Made by a program: the position numbers and the translations under genes
The notes under the pieces: generated by a model
Database searches by the model: none
What the model was told of the DNA's origin: nothing
The model's input: only the letters and a program-made list of their open reading frames with translations
Shown: in pieces, positions 22,919 through 35,534 of the stretch
Position numbering within the stretch: the stretch's first letter is position 1
Layout: the number at the start of each line of letters is the position of its first letter
Origin: Paroedura picta
Lineage: Eukaryota; Chordata; Lepidosauria; Squamata; Gekkonidae
Length of the DNA: 64,000 nt
NCBI RefSeq assembly: GCF_049243985.1
Contig: NC_135373.1
Span: 96,095,213-96,159,212 of the forward strand
Reading direction: 5' to 3'

Positions 22919-23031
22919 GGTGAAACTACTTTCTGAAATAAAATGGTGCTTGTTCTATTCTCCTTATCCCTGGCAAACATAAGAATTCACTTCTTGCATG
23001 TTTCGTTGCTCCTCATGGATATCATCTAGAG

Positions 23032-23407
23032 CAGTGGTCCCCAACCCCCGGTCCGGGGACTGGTACCGGTCCATGGATCAGTCAGTACCGGGCTGCAGCT
23101 CCTTGTCGTCCTCCTCTCCAGCTGCTGCCTCGGGGGCTGCCCTGCCACTCTGCTGCCAGCTCACCTTTGGTGCTCTCCAGCGGCCGCCATGGCTGGGGCT
23201 CTCCCTTGGCATGGCACTGGGCAGCTGCTGCTGGCAGCGCCCCCCCAGTGGGCGGCAGGAAGTCAGGGGCACCGTCAGGAAAGCAAATAGAGCAGGAGCT
23301 CAGGTGATGGTGACATCCCTTGGCAAAAGACTACCCCCCCCCACCAGGCCTCAGTAAATTGTCAAGCGTTGACCGGTCCCTGGTGATAAAAAGGTTGGGG
23401 ACCACTG
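23032..23407. mobile_element. hAT-type MITE, CAGTGGTCCCCAACC ends (subtype with ACCGGT)
   Basis: Perfect 8-bp duplications atctagag flank cagtggtccccaacc and ggttggggaccactg. The interior matches the copy at 15426-15783 along its length. The perfect duplication suggests a fairly recent insertion. No transposase frame is seen. Confidence 0.9.
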
Positions 23408-23409
23408 AT

Positions 23410-26400
23410 CTAGAGACTTGGTTTCCCCCTTAATTGGTTCTCAGAACAGCACTGCTAGTTTCTGCACCAGGCTTCTGCACCAGGGCTGGGTTTTTTTGCA
23501 TGGCTGTCTGTTTGTGGATTCCACATAGCCCCGAGTGATCTGTTTTCTCTACATTTTTAGCCATGCTTTCTCTCCCACCCTTGATAATGCACTAAAGCCC
23601 CCACTCTGCCATGTTCTAATGTAACTCTCAGGAATCTCCGCTCGCTCTGTTTTAGTCTCTATTCATTCAATTGCAGAAATATGTGGGGAAATGGTTGTCT
23701 TCCTAAAGGAAGGAGCAAGAGACATTTTGTAACAAAATGAAATCTGGGAATTCAGGGTATATTGCTATAATGTTATCCCAGGACTGATGTTTTCCCCACT
23801 GGTAGTCTAAGAGGCCACTTCTAAAAGATTGGGATAGGGTAGCCTGCTATGTGGAAACCCCAAGACTGCTGTGCTTTGTCTGCAGCTGCCCTTGCAAAAG
23901 AGAAACCACATAATGCTGTTCCTGTGTGGAAATCATCTAAAATAAAGCAGATTTTTGTGTATGGGAGAAGAGGGCAATTAGCAGACTGTGCTCAAATGGA
24001 GGACATCAGGTGGAAATGAGGAGGGGGGGAACCCACATCAGTTGAGTCGTGTGGAAGCCTTTTATATAACAGCATCATGTTCTGTAATCTCTTAATATGA
24101 GCTCTCTCTCTCCCCTGTCTTCCATGCAATAGCTAGATTGTAAATGCCTTTAACGTATTAAAAGCATAAACAGGACTATTTGTCTTCAAAAATTCTGCTT
24201 TAGAGAAGTAACAAGGAGGGGGGTTGCTTGTTTCCTTCCCCTAATGATTTTTACTCTCTAAATATTGATTTATGTATCTAAACTACTACACAGAGGGTTA
24301 CAAAATTGCATCTAAAAGCAATATGTGAGATGAATTATGATGATAAACATTTAGCTGGAATATTAAGGACCAACTACGAACTTACTTAATAAACATCCAC
24401 AATGTAGCTCCAAGCAGCTTTGCTTTTGTTTCACTAGAAATTTATGGTTTATTCCTCTGATTGTATGAAACAGCAGTAGATTTTCAGGCCCCAAGATTTA
24501 AACCCACAAATCTGGAAAAGAAGCAAATGTACATTTGCCACACTTTGTTTGTCTCCAGAACACTAAATGCTGTAAATATTGGGATGCAATGCTGTTTCCA
24601 GGGAATTCATCTCTACTTTTTTGGCACTTTCCTTACTCCTCAAGAAAGCCAAAATAAGTTCAGGTCCAAATAATTTCCACCTAGCCAAATATTTAACAGG
24701 AAGGGAAATGGAATATCGAAAAGGTCAACAATTATTATGTTCTTCCTCAAGTTTTCTTACTAAATTATCAAGATATTGTTGTCTAGACAGGAAATAAGAT
24801 GCATCTGTGTCCCAGTTCTTGCTGTGGTTTTCATTAGCAAGCCAGTTCAGGTAGGCTTAAAAGACTTAAACGAGCCATTTTCAGTATGGCAAACATCTTT
24901 TCCAACCCAAGATGTATCAATCTATTCAATAATGTCTTTCACTAACTAGGCAGACCTGTTGAATTCTCCCTAGGACAGAATAAATACAATGTTTCAGCTG
25001 ATTTCTGCTTCTTATCCTACCTCTTCACTGGCTCAGGAGTGTTTAATAAAACTCCCTGTTAAAATTTAGACAGCCTGGTATCTTTAGACTTTTTATGAAA
25101 TCCTTTGGTAACTTACCTCTCAGCAGTTCTGCTACTAATTTTGCCTGTGGTTAGTGGAAAACCAGTCCTGGTATAAGCAAACTACCACCGGTGTTAGCAG
25201 GGAAATTGTGCCTCTTTGACTTGAAAACTGATGTGCAATTGAATGTCCTTTTCCTCCTTTGCTTCCTCTCCCCTCCCCTTGAGCTTCAAATTCAGTGCTT
25301 TCTAATTGGTTTTGACAGTATCCCAATTCAGTACAGGAATTAATCCATTTTGTAATGACTCACTTGCGTCAATGGGTAATTTTACCTAATACAATCTGTT
25401 CACGATAATGTTCTTATCTTGATGGCTGTCAGATGACGATCTACCTCCGGGTTGGTTTCCAGGTTAATCTTCTCCTCCTCCCTGGTGTTTCTCTTGTAAC
25501 CAAGGAGGGATTGTGTGCTTAATCCATTCCTTTCATGAGTTTAACCTCTGATCTTCTATGAAAAGACAAAATAGAGGTTCAGGCTAATATGCTTTATAGC
25601 TGGGCCAGACCCCAGACTCCACACGAGCAGCTGAGATCCACTATATTGCTCTAGCAGAAACACCTTACCAGATTTTGGAGAGGACAAGTGCTACCAACCA
25701 CTCAATGCTGGTCTGATTTGAAATGTTGCTCTAGAAATCATCAGTGACATAGCCTGCCATACACTCACAGCAATACTCTTAAAAAGAAGCAATCAGTATT
25801 CCTCCTTACAGGCTAGTGTGATCCTGGAGAGAGAACGTACTGGAAACTGCTCTATTAAACTGGTCTCCCTGTAGCAGTGCTCTAGCTAAAATCGTCTTAA
25901 TCCTATTAATTTAACTGTAAATCCTGTCCTTCCATTCCACTTGGTAGTGATGGCCCACATAATAAATATTTCCCATGCCCAAGGCTGCATGTGGTGACAT
26001 GAGGGATAAGATGTGTAGAAGGAAAAGTGAAATCTTTGGGTGAGAGCCTTCTACACTTGAAGTCAAAGGCAAAGTTCCGATTGATTTTACTAGAGCAGCA
26101 TTGCATTGTTTGTCAACCGTGGGACTTCATGATAGTCCAGGGGTGGGACAAACATCCATTTGTAAGGCAATTTATTTTGCTGCATCCTTGAAAATAGAAA
26201 CTTTTCAATGACATTCCAGCTGCTTCAGAGAAGTGACATAGCCAGCAAGACCAGCTAGGCATTGTTCAATTGTATAAGCATTACGGTTGGCAAGCGGTTA
26301 GTAGAGTGAAGTGTCACTAAGGATGAAGTGACTGGCACAATTAACATACTTTAACAATATACAATAAGCTGGACCATCCATCAACATTTACTCCAATAGA

Positions 26401-27160
26401 GAGATATCACACACTTTAAAATGAGCAACAACAGAAATGTTACATACTTTTTACAGCTAGTGCTAGGCTTTAAATTGGATTTTCCTAGCTGAAAAGAAAA
26501 GTGAATTCATCCTCCTTTGTTTCAATAAGTGCCTTCAGCTGTTTTATTCCAATGTTTCCCCCTTCCTCCCTTATACCAATTTTCCCTTCCCAAATGCATT
26601 GACTGTAAGATTTAAATTATTATTATTTTTTAAAGAAGACTTACTGTGAATGGACACTCTTCTAGGAAACCGTATTATTTTCCATCGTCTTGAATCTCTC
26701 TACAAGGTACTTCATCCTCCAGAAATACCCCAGGATGCAGGTGACATCATTGTCTCATGTCACCAATGATAAGATGTCCAACCCCAGAGGTGGAGCAAGT
26801 AAGTTTCTAATAAGTCTGATCCCAACTCTAGTTCAGAGTGCACAATGTGGGGGATTTATTATAAGAATATGACAGAAAGCTATTTGAACAACTGGCATTA
26901 TGCAGGGTCATTGAACTGGACTCTTGATTCTTTCTAGCAGTATTATCCAGGCTAATTCTACACCAATACATTGCTTGGATCCATTCCAGTTAAAAGTGGT
27001 GTGGACACTGGGAAGCTCAGAGGCAGATCCCATAGATCAGATGTGGGCAAGATTAAGTAGGTATCTGTATTTTTTTCATGGAGCATGGATATAGCTGCAG
27101 AATTAACAGATGCTGTTTGTGCCTAATTTTAAGGATGGTGTTTCTAAGCAAGGATGTGCA
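23410..27160. other. Spacer, no gene recognised
   Basis: The open frames here are short and lack paired splice signals that I could join. Apart from weak repeat traces (for example a motif near 26280 shared with 22655-22685) nothing is recognised. Confidence 0.4.
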
Positions 27161-27164
27161 CTGT

Positions 27165-27510
27165 GTTCTAAAAGATGAAAATTCTTTTTCCAGGTCAATA
27201 AAAATAATTGAAAATAAAGTAGCCAATATTCTATTGCTCCTGTGTGGTGTGGCCTCCTTGGGAATCCTGCATGCAGTTCTGGTGACCATCTTTCACAAAG
27301 GCCATTGCAGAGCTGGAAATGGTACAAAAGAGGGCAACCAAGATGATTTGGAGAATGGAGGACTTTCTCTATGAGGAAAGGCTGATGACCACAGGCACAG
27401 ACAGATTTAAAAGGGCATTAGAAAGATTCGTGGCAGATAGGTCTTATCAGTGATTACTAGCCATGGTGACTAAAGGGAACCTCCATATTCAGAGACAGTC
27501 AGTTGACTAC
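27165..27510 (+). repeat. CR1-clade LINE 3' region, interrupted by a DNA element
   Basis: The phrases 'tgcatgcagttctggtgaccat', 'aaatggtacaaaagagggcaaccaa' and 'tctatgaggaaaggctga' are the familiar CR1-type 3' region of reptiles. The copy appears to resume after the 27511-28393 element ('ccctgtgtgaggctggatgctggactagatgggcc'). Confidence 0.7.
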
Positions 27511-28393
27511 TAGGGCCATTCCGCATGACTTAAATGTAGCAGAAGTCTTAGCTTTGGTAAACGCTACTAATTCAATGTTCCGCATGACGTCGCACACAAT
27601 TTGCAACACTCCTGCAACACTCCCGCAAAAAGCGCTTCACTGTAGCGCTTTTCAGAAAATCAGGAAAAGTGGATTCCCACTGAGAAAACCACTACACTTC
27701 TGTGCACAATCTGCAACACATCAGCAAAAGGCATGTGCTTTCTCAATGTAGTGGCAGAAAGAATGTCCCTCCCCCGCTCTCGCCGCCAAATCTCTGGCGA
27801 GGCGATCACCATTTTTTTTCCTTAGACGGGGAAAGCAACGAATGAGCGAGGCTTCTCAGAGGCTTCTCTGGCTAAAGTCCCTCCACAGAAGTGATTAAAA
27901 GTTAAACAAAGCTCCCTACTGCAAGTGTCTTTAAAGTTCTCAAGCACAATACAGCCCCTCATTCGACACTGCCCATAATTTTGGCCACAAATCTCGCCCA
28001 TGGGGAGGGGATTTTTTTAAACTTGAGGAGCCTGTAAACGATTAAGCGCCAGCTCCTACGCCTGCTGAAAAGGTCTTTCTGATACATTGAAGGAATGAAT
28101 ATGCATTGCTACAGGTGCTTTCGGGTTTTTAAAAAAGAGTTCTTAAAGGGAAACACGAACACAACAGTTAATTGGCTGTTAAGGGGCAGGAGGAAGCGTA
28201 GAAAAATATTGCCTCCCCTATTGCGATTTTGGCAAGACCGGAAACTTGTGCGTTACGAGAACAGCGCTAGTGGGAGAGCCTTTTTTCGCTAGAAACGGCT
28301 GTGTGCGTTACCGCGATCAACCGCTTTTGCCTGCAGCACTTTTCAATAGCGCACAGATTTAGCCACATTGCCCTTTGTGCGGAATGGCCCCTA
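27511..28393. mobile_element. 883-bp DNA element with TAGGG(G)CCATTCCGCA ends
   Basis: Left end tagggccattccgcatg, right end gtgcggaatggccccta. The interior has several 'gcgctt..tagcgc' motifs and no long frame, so it is non-autonomous. It is inserted in a CR1-like repeat. A partial second copy in the opposite orientation is at 48299-48600, where blocks such as the 'cgttac' and 'aacagcgctagtgggagagcc' regions match in reverse. The flanks do not show a clear 8-bp duplication, so the superfamily (hAT-like by end sequence) is uncertain. Confidence 0.7.
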
Positions 28394-28545
28394 GTGTCAG
28401 AAGGCCACATCAAGGTCTCAGTCCCTAAGCCCTATTGTTGGTTGTTCAGAGGAATTGGTTGGCCCCTGTGTGAGGCTGGATGCTGGACTAGATGGGCCTC
28501 TAATCTGATCCAGAAGGGCTCCTCATATGTTGTTATAAAGTCTAG
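28394..28545 (+). repeat. CR1-clade LINE 3' region, right half
   Basis: This continues the repeat broken by the element just upstream: 'ttggttggcccctgtgtgagg', 'ggactagatgggcctctaatctgatcc' and 'agggctcctcatatgtt'. Confidence 0.65.
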
Positions 28546-28549
28546 TAGA

Positions 28550-29960
28550 ATAAGTTGGCTGTGCAGAGCACTGATTGACTATAACCTGTGCAATCAGGAA
28601 ATAATTCCCCTTACTATCACTGGAGCTGTTTTCTGCTTTTATATTTTATACAAAAACAAGTGAGGAATGTATAGAGACACCTAACCACACACACAAAGGA
28701 GGAAGACTGAAGAGTCCATACCCTCTAATATTTCACAGATAGAATTAGAAACATTCTTGTAACTCTCCTGTTGTGTTAGCATACCAAGAATCATTTCATT
28801 TTTGCTCTTTTTAATTTAGCCATGATACTGTTATATCAATATAAGCATGTGCAAAAAATAAAGAGTGAGTGTGCTGTGACTCCATCAATGACAGCTCCTT
28901 CCCTTGAAATCCTGATTGCTTAAAGCATACTCAAATGTGAAAGGAACTGACTCCATAACTGTAAAAATGTAAAAGGGGAGACATGTGAAAAGACCATGTG
29001 CAAACCAATACCAATGATTGTGGATCAACTGCTGAGAAAAACAGGACTATATAAAATGTGGCAAGGACCAAAGTGAACATGTTAAATAGACCCCCTATGC
29101 CCCCCCCCCAAACCAGTCTCCCTTTATGAATTGCATCCCAAGTGGCTTCATGTATAAAATGAAAACACTGGGGTGAAAGGATCACACAAGTACGAGTAAC
29201 CTCTGTGTCCTCAGAAGGTGGTGTGAATAAAGCCTTATGCAGTGCATAGAACAATACGCACACAGGCTCTTCCATCCAATCAGTGCCTTGCAAAAGGCAG
29301 TGTCCTGATGGCATGCATGGTGCCTGCTCACATTCAATTGCATGTGTGCTGTTCAGATCCCCCACTGAATGTGTAGAGGCTGAGGGCATAACATGCCCTT
29401 GTACCACCCCATTAGCCAACACCCACCCTGTCCATTGTCTGGGGCACTATTTCTATTCTGTACCAGCGAAATTCCATCATGTTCTGACTCCTATTAAACA
29501 AGTAGGACAAGTGGAAAGGCTTTGACCTTTATTTTGTGTAAACATGTGCAAAGGCATCTTGGGTTGAAGTCTCCCTAGTGTCTGGAACCTCAGACCGAAC
29601 ACCATGAGATTATTCATGTTCGATGAGGGCTCCTATGATTAATGCAGGCTTCAATTAGCTGGTAGAGCTATGCACAGAATTAGCAAGATTGCAGCATCCT
29701 CCTTTCCTGCATGTCTGCTTAACTCTGAATATCCATCTGCCTTTGGCACACAGGGGCTTTCTTCTTTGCATTGTCCCTTTCCATATAGGACTCAGTTCCT
29801 TTCTTCTAAAAATGATCTTGGTTCCCTGCATCTTTTATTATTGCTCGTTTACTTCATTCCAGTCCCCCTATCATTGCTGTGGGCCAGTACTATGCTCAAT
29901 GCCACTAAAACTGATAACCAGGCATAAAGTTCCCCCTGTGTCATGTCTTTTGAAATGTAT
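28550..29960. other. Spacer, no gene recognised
   Basis: The minus-strand frame at 28931-29422 is the longest but has no recognisable motif and no supporting splice context. It is treated as chance. Confidence 0.4.
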
Positions 29961-29967
29961 GTATTAG

Positions 29968-30155
29968 GATTGCCAACCCTCCAAGTGGTTGCTGGAGATC
30001 TCCTGCAACAAAGATCAGTTTACCTGAATAAAATGACTGCTTTGGAAGGTAGACTTTATGTCTTTATATCCCACTGATATCCCTCCCCTGCCCAAACCCT
30101 GCCTTCCATACCCAGCATCTACAGGCACTTGCCAATTTGGAACTGGCAACCCAAC
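29968..30155. repeat. Squamate 'ttgccaaccc' MITE copy
   Basis: It starts 'taggattgccaaccctccaag' and ends 'ctggcaacccaa', with the family's central 'actgctttggaaggtagacttta' segment. Confidence 0.6.
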
Positions 30156-30810
30156 ATATACCACATGAGGTATTACATTTCTCTGTCTGTCCGCCCCCCC
30201 ACCCCCATCACTGGCTACTGATGGCAGAGGATGGGGAAATGTGTATGCAATGATATGAGTTGAGCTGCACTAGCAGAAACAGAATGGAGGGGGGGGGGGA
30301 GTGAAAGTGCCACCAGTGTTTTCAGTGCTAGTTACCAGTTTTGGGTAACATCTAGTTAAGCTGCACTTCACGCACACAAAATAATGCAGTTTCAATCCAC
30401 TTTCAGTGCACTTTGCATTTGTGTTTTAATGTGTGAAATGGTAAAATATACTTGCAAATGGTCGCTGAACCAGCATTATCTAGCATGTGTGAAAGCACAG
30501 CGAAAGACTAAGTTGGGTCAATTGGTTGGTTGCTTTCCAGATAATGGAGATATCAAGACAATGCCACAATATGTAAAGAGATTCAATCCCTTCTCTTTAC
30601 ACAAGTGTGGAGAAGCCCTGTAACTGGGCCAGTTCCTAGAAGGCTGCTGCCCTGGAGGGCCACCAAAAACCAGGAGGAAGCTGAACGTGTGATCTTCTCA
30701 GTCTGTCCCTGTCTTGGCATCATACAGAAGTCGTCTTCCTTGGGATCTCCCCCACAAGTCCATATGCAACATAAGAAGTGATTTGCTGAAGGAAAGGGCT
30801 ACCTAGTCTG

Positions 30811-31046
30811 GCATTGGCCCTTTATGCATGGCGTCAGCTTCCCTGCACTGGTGCCATGCCATTGCGGCGGGGCACGATGCCCTCCCGTTTCCCGTGTACA
30901 CACGGGAGTGGGGCATGCTGGGTTGCCCCGGCATAGCGCGCGTGCGCTTTACACTGGGGCCAGGAGGGCCGGATCCCTGCCGGCCGAGGTAACTGAAGCA
31001 GTGGAGGTGGGGGAGATGGGAGGGGCCCACGCATAAGAGGCCATTC
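30811..31046. mobile_element. GC-rich MITE-like element with imperfect inverted ends
   Basis: The left end 'ttggccctttatgcatggcg' and the right end 'cccacgcataagaggccatt' are inverted copies with a few changes. The interior is GC-rich (a run of 'gcgcgcgtgcgc') and holds overlapping open frames on both strands from composition only. No clear target duplication was found. Confidence 0.5.
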
Positions 31047-31746
31047 TGTTTCCAACAGCAGCCACAGGCTTTCGAGCCAGGTGTGGAGGTAATTCTAGAA
31101 CAGGCTTTCTCAGCCAGGGTTTCTTGCCTGCCCTGGGTGTAAACTGCACGGGGCTTTTATTCCAACCCCAGATCGATTCAGTCCCTGCCCTCTACACAGA
31201 ATGCGATTTCCGTTTGGATTTGGAGCGATTTAAAATTTCCTTCTGCAGCAAGAAGGATTGATCCGGAGTGACCCTACCTTTATTGTGGGATATCTCAGAC
31301 TGCTGCTAATCCTGAATATATTCAGAAAATCGCATTGTTTTGAATCTGGGCTCTCCTCCGTGGTAGAGGACCCGTGATTGGCTACAGGTGGTCATATGAC
31401 AAGCCTGCCTCAAAGGAGAAGTCCCTAATTTCTCTCAACTTCTGTAGGCCTTGGATTTTTTTTGTGCCTTCTTCGTTCCCCCCCTCCCCCCTTCAAGAAA
31501 AGAAAGGATTTTTTCCTCCCTCCTCTGACTTCTTGGATCCTCTCCCCCCCCCCCGCTTCAAGAAAAGAAAGAAAGAGTCTCCATTTGCCCCCCCTCCTGA
31601 GCCTCCCTAACCACGTGCAGAAGCCTTTCCTGTTTCAATGGGGGGGGGAGAGGAAGGCTCGAGTTCAAAGCGATCTGAATTCAACAGGATTGACAATGGA
31701 ATAAAGAAAGTAAGTGCAGTCTCTGCCCTGGAAGGGTTTCCTGGAT

Positions 31747-31961
31747 CAGTGGTCCCCAACCTTTTTTAGGCACGCATGCGCTATGCGCGGCTGAAATCGC
31801 GCGGGCGCAGGCGCGGCCCTGATTCCCTCTCCCCCCCTCCTGCAGTAAGAAGCTTCCCGGGCCGCAAGCTGCAGGGGGGGGCGGGGAGAGGGAACTGCGG
31901 CCCGGCGCCATAGCCTTCGTTGCCTGGCACCGGGCCGCAGCCCGCAGGTTGGGGACCACTG
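31747..31961. mobile_element. hAT-type MITE, CAGTGGTCCCCAACC ends (GC-rich subtype)
   Basis: Perfect 8-bp duplications tcctggat flank the element. Inside, the 'gcacgcatgcgc' and 'cttcccgggccgcaagct' segments match the copy at 5816-6102, partly in the opposite order or orientation. Confidence 0.88.
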
Positions 31962-32177
31962 TCCTGGATGAATGGGAGTAAATTAACTGTGATTATATTT
32001 GATGATCAGGACTGGCTGGGAAGACTGGGACTTTCTGTGAAAAAAACCATAAACCCTGGGCTCTAAGCTCCGCCAAAGCTGCCCATTGAATACTTTGCTT
32101 AAAATAGCCCTTCTTTTTAACGCTCTTTTACAGCCTCATTTGCAACTCTGTGTAAGAAGCCTTTGTGGGAAGGTTAG

Positions 32178-32365
32178 ATTCAAATTAGTAGCCCTGTTGG
32201 TCTGAAGTAGCATGAGCTTTTGAGTGTGTGGGTGGATGCTGTGACACATACTAATGTAACAGGATTAACTTTTGCTTATGTATTCCTATTGTTATGATGG
32301 TCAGTTCTTAGTCTGACGAAGAGTGCTTGCACTCGAAAGCTCACGCCTTGAATAATATACAAGTC
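32178..32365 (+). repeat. SINE/LINE copy with 'ttggtctgaagtagca' module
   Basis: It carries 'agtagccctgttggtctgaag', then 'tctgacgaagagtgcttgcac', 'cgaaagctcacgccttgaa' and 'caagtccttttgtgcca'. The parts are rearranged relative to the order at 9365. Confidence 0.5.
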
Positions 32366-33827
32366 CTTTTGTGCCAGATGCCTTGTTGTGTGTTGTGTGT
32401 GTGAGCAGCAAACCTTTCTTGAAAAGGCTTATTCGAGAAGGCAAGGAAAGGCACAAGAGCTGCCATGTCTGCCCCCCCCCCCCCAGTCTAGCAATCTAGT
32501 ATATTTTTCTGCAGAATCACATTTTAGCCTAATTTCTGGACGTGCTAATTAATTTTTGGATATTTGGAATGTGTGTTCTTTGCCCTCAAAAGTGATTTGA
32601 AGATGCCTACAAATTAAAACAACAGCCCCACCCATCTAAAACAGCATGATTTATAAATCCAGGTTAAACTCTTAATAAAACAGGCTGAACAAAGTGTAGA
32701 TGATTAACTGAAAGCAATGCTGCAGTTTAAAATGCATCTAGCCAGGAATGGCTGTCTGTAAAAGCCATGTGCTTACTTGGAGACTGGGGGGCATGTAGTG
32801 AATGGGCTGGGGGCATACTCCCATGGAGGGGGAGGAATGGATTCCGTAAGGAGGAGCAGAAGGAGCCCCACTTCACATCCTTATTGCCCTCACATTGGTA
32901 AGATAGCCCACAGGGATAGTTGATAATTTACTGAAGGTTGTGCTGAAAGAGAAAAACAACTCATCAAAAGGTGGAGGAACCCCAAAGAAAGAATAAGAGC
33001 CCCGTGAGGCAAACAGTTCCCTATGCAGCATAGAAATAGAGATGTGTTCTTGATATTTATAATAGTTGGTGGGGCTGGGAAAGCACAAGTATTTCTAATT
33101 CACTGAATGACTGGGATCAAAGTTCAGCGTTAAATGCTTTTAAATATTTTTTTTTTTGGTCTGGGCTTATTTATAAGAATGTTGCCATTTCCTTCAAAGT
33201 AGCAGGAGAGAAGAAGAAGAAGAAGAAGAAAACAACCACTATGTGGTATCACAGTATAATCTGTTCTGTGGGACAGCTTCAGACTGATTTTTCATAGCAT
33301 TTCAGATTCATAATTTTAGCTTGCATTTATACAGTAGCAAGAGTTTCCTGGGGGAGCTAAGAGCACTGACCATAGTATTAAAATGTCTGTTATAATTTAA
33401 TATCCTGCTGCCTGTGGCAAGATTAGGGGGAGGGCCAATACTACCTTTCCCAGGTATCTCTTGCCAAGAGGAGCTTATAATATCTTGCATTTGTTAGGTT
33501 TTATTTGGCTTTGTCCTTCATCTCTGCCCCCTCCATGAAACATTAAACTCTGAAATGCAGACTATAGTAATACACTTCAGATGCTTACACAGAAATTGAT
33601 TCCGGGGCTTTAAACATTTGGTGTTGATAAGATGGAATTCCCCTTTCTCATCAATTCTAGACAAAGGTCACTGTGAAGGTAGTTGGTTAAAAATCAGGAA
33701 AAGCAATAGAGGGGAGAATATTTTTAGAAGATGGAGAATTAATCATCTAGTGTTGGGGTAGAAAATAATTATTTTGGTTCTCTAGCAATCCAGATCTTAT
33801 AATTGTGTCCCCCTTTCTGTTTTGCAG

Positions 33828-33903
33828 AGATAATAATGACAGATGAGAGATGTTAACAGTACCAGAATTGATACCAGTGGTGCATATTATCTGGAGAAGA
33901 CTG
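33828..33903 (+). pseudogene. Exon-like block of second set, with stops
   Basis: The acceptor 'tccccctttctgttttgcag' is excellent and the donor is 'gactg|gtaaat'. All three full-length frames contain a stop, but from 33843 one frame reads MRDVNSTRIDTSGAYYLEKT. This fits either a damaged exon or use of the weaker AG at 33842. It is part of the set at 33.8-39.3 kb. Confidence 0.4.
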
Positions 33904-34085
33904 GTAAATGCTGTTGTGCATTTTGCCAAATTAATTAAATAATTAAATGATTGTGTGCAGTAATGGTAAGAGTGTAAGAACGGGGAATGACAAGTAGTAT
34001 ACCTGATAGATTGTAAAATATTTTGTACAAAAATGATAATTTGTGTTTGCACTTTTTATCATTTCCAAAGACTAGTTTAGTTCTA

Positions 34086-34275
34086 GGGTTACTAACTCCA
34101 GTTTGGGAAACTTCTGGAGAATTGGAGGTGGAGACTGGAGAGGGCTGGGCTTGTGGTCTGTGGGGAGGGGTCATGCCAGAATCCACACCAGCCATTTTCT
34201 GCAGGGGAACTGATCTTTGTGGTCTGAAGATTGGTTGTAATTCTGAGAGATCTCCTATCCTAGAGGTTGGCAACT
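34086..34275. repeat. Squamate 'ttgccaactcc' MITE, best copy
   Basis: It starts tagggttactaactccag and ends gttggcaacta, with an 8-base flanking motif tttagttc on both sides (one or two bases displaced on the right). This is the clearest evidence in the window for the family's ends. Confidence 0.65.
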
Positions 34276-35534
34276 ATATTTAGTTCAAAAATGTAACCTA
34301 TAAAATACAGCGCCACTGTTTAAAATGCCATGTATTTCATATCCTTGCATCTATGTTCTATGAAACCTTTAAAAAATAAACGTATGTTGCACTATTTTGC
34401 ATGTTTTTATGTTCTTTATAAGAATTTTGAACCTAAAATCCTAAAAAAAAGACTTTTAAACAAAATGTGTCTTCAAAAAGCTTAAAATTTTGTATAATAA
34501 GAAAACCGACAAGAATTTTAAAAGACATTTTGGGTTGGAGGAATAATAGAAAGAAATGCTATATTACACACAGACTGAGAAACAAACACAATTGTCCCTT
34601 TGTCCTATTCAGTATACCTTTCTATTTCTTATGTGCCTTTCCTTGTCTTGAAGCATCTTTGCCTCAGCCTTGGTGTATTCAGTCAGCACTTGCTCAGAAT
34701 CCATGAGTCTTATTTTCCTCACCTCTGAGCTGGGGACAGGGGTTTATGCGATTAGCAAATTGAAAGCAGATTAAGCAGTGATGGGCTGTCCCCGTGATGG
34801 GCTGTCACGAGACAAGACCAACATCCTATCCAAGTAATGCCCACCAAGAGTATTGTTTTCCATATCTGTGGTCATTGACAACATTCATTTTTTTGGGATA
34901 GTCACAATCTACACAATCTACTCCCATCTTCAATACTTGGTATAGGGAGTCTTATAAGTCTTTCTGATGCAAACTGGTTGGCCCTTGTATGGATAAAGAA
35001 AGCTGTACATTACAACAGAATGACAAAGTAATGGCCTCTACACCTCTCAGGAGGCTTTTTCATATGCAAAAAATAAACATTATAAGTTAACCACATGAAA
35101 AGAAAACTCCCCTCAAAAACATCCTGAGGAGAACTACATTTACTCCACAAGGGACAGAATGTTGCCAGCAGTTGAGAGATGGTAGAAGACAAAAAGAGAA
35201 GGAAAAATCAGCCTGCTGAAGCCCTTGGGTGAACTTTGGAGAAGGTGAGTAGAGTGAGAGTTTCCATATTTTCCCATCAGCAGTTCTTCATAGGCCCATG
35301 GCTTGATCTTATTTATTACAAGTTTGTCCCACTTATTTCCCCATCTTATCTTCACAGGAATCTTCTGAGGTAGGCATGGCTGACAGAGAGAGTCTTGGTC
35401 ACCTGGTAAGTTTCATGACTGGTCAAGCATGTGAGCCGGCAGCTTTCCAGTGGATGTCAGATGCAGGTGTATTCAGCCACTTTAGCCTGTATTATGTCTC
35501 ACACTGTTCTCTTTTCCCTTACATGGGCACAAAG

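Noticed and set aside
22672-22980. Arg/Ala-rich frames of similar sequence on both strands
   Set aside because: They are the two arms of a palindrome read in either direction.
28931-29422. Minus-strand frame of 163 codons
   Set aside because: No recognisable motif, unusual composition and no splice or promoter context; kept as chance.
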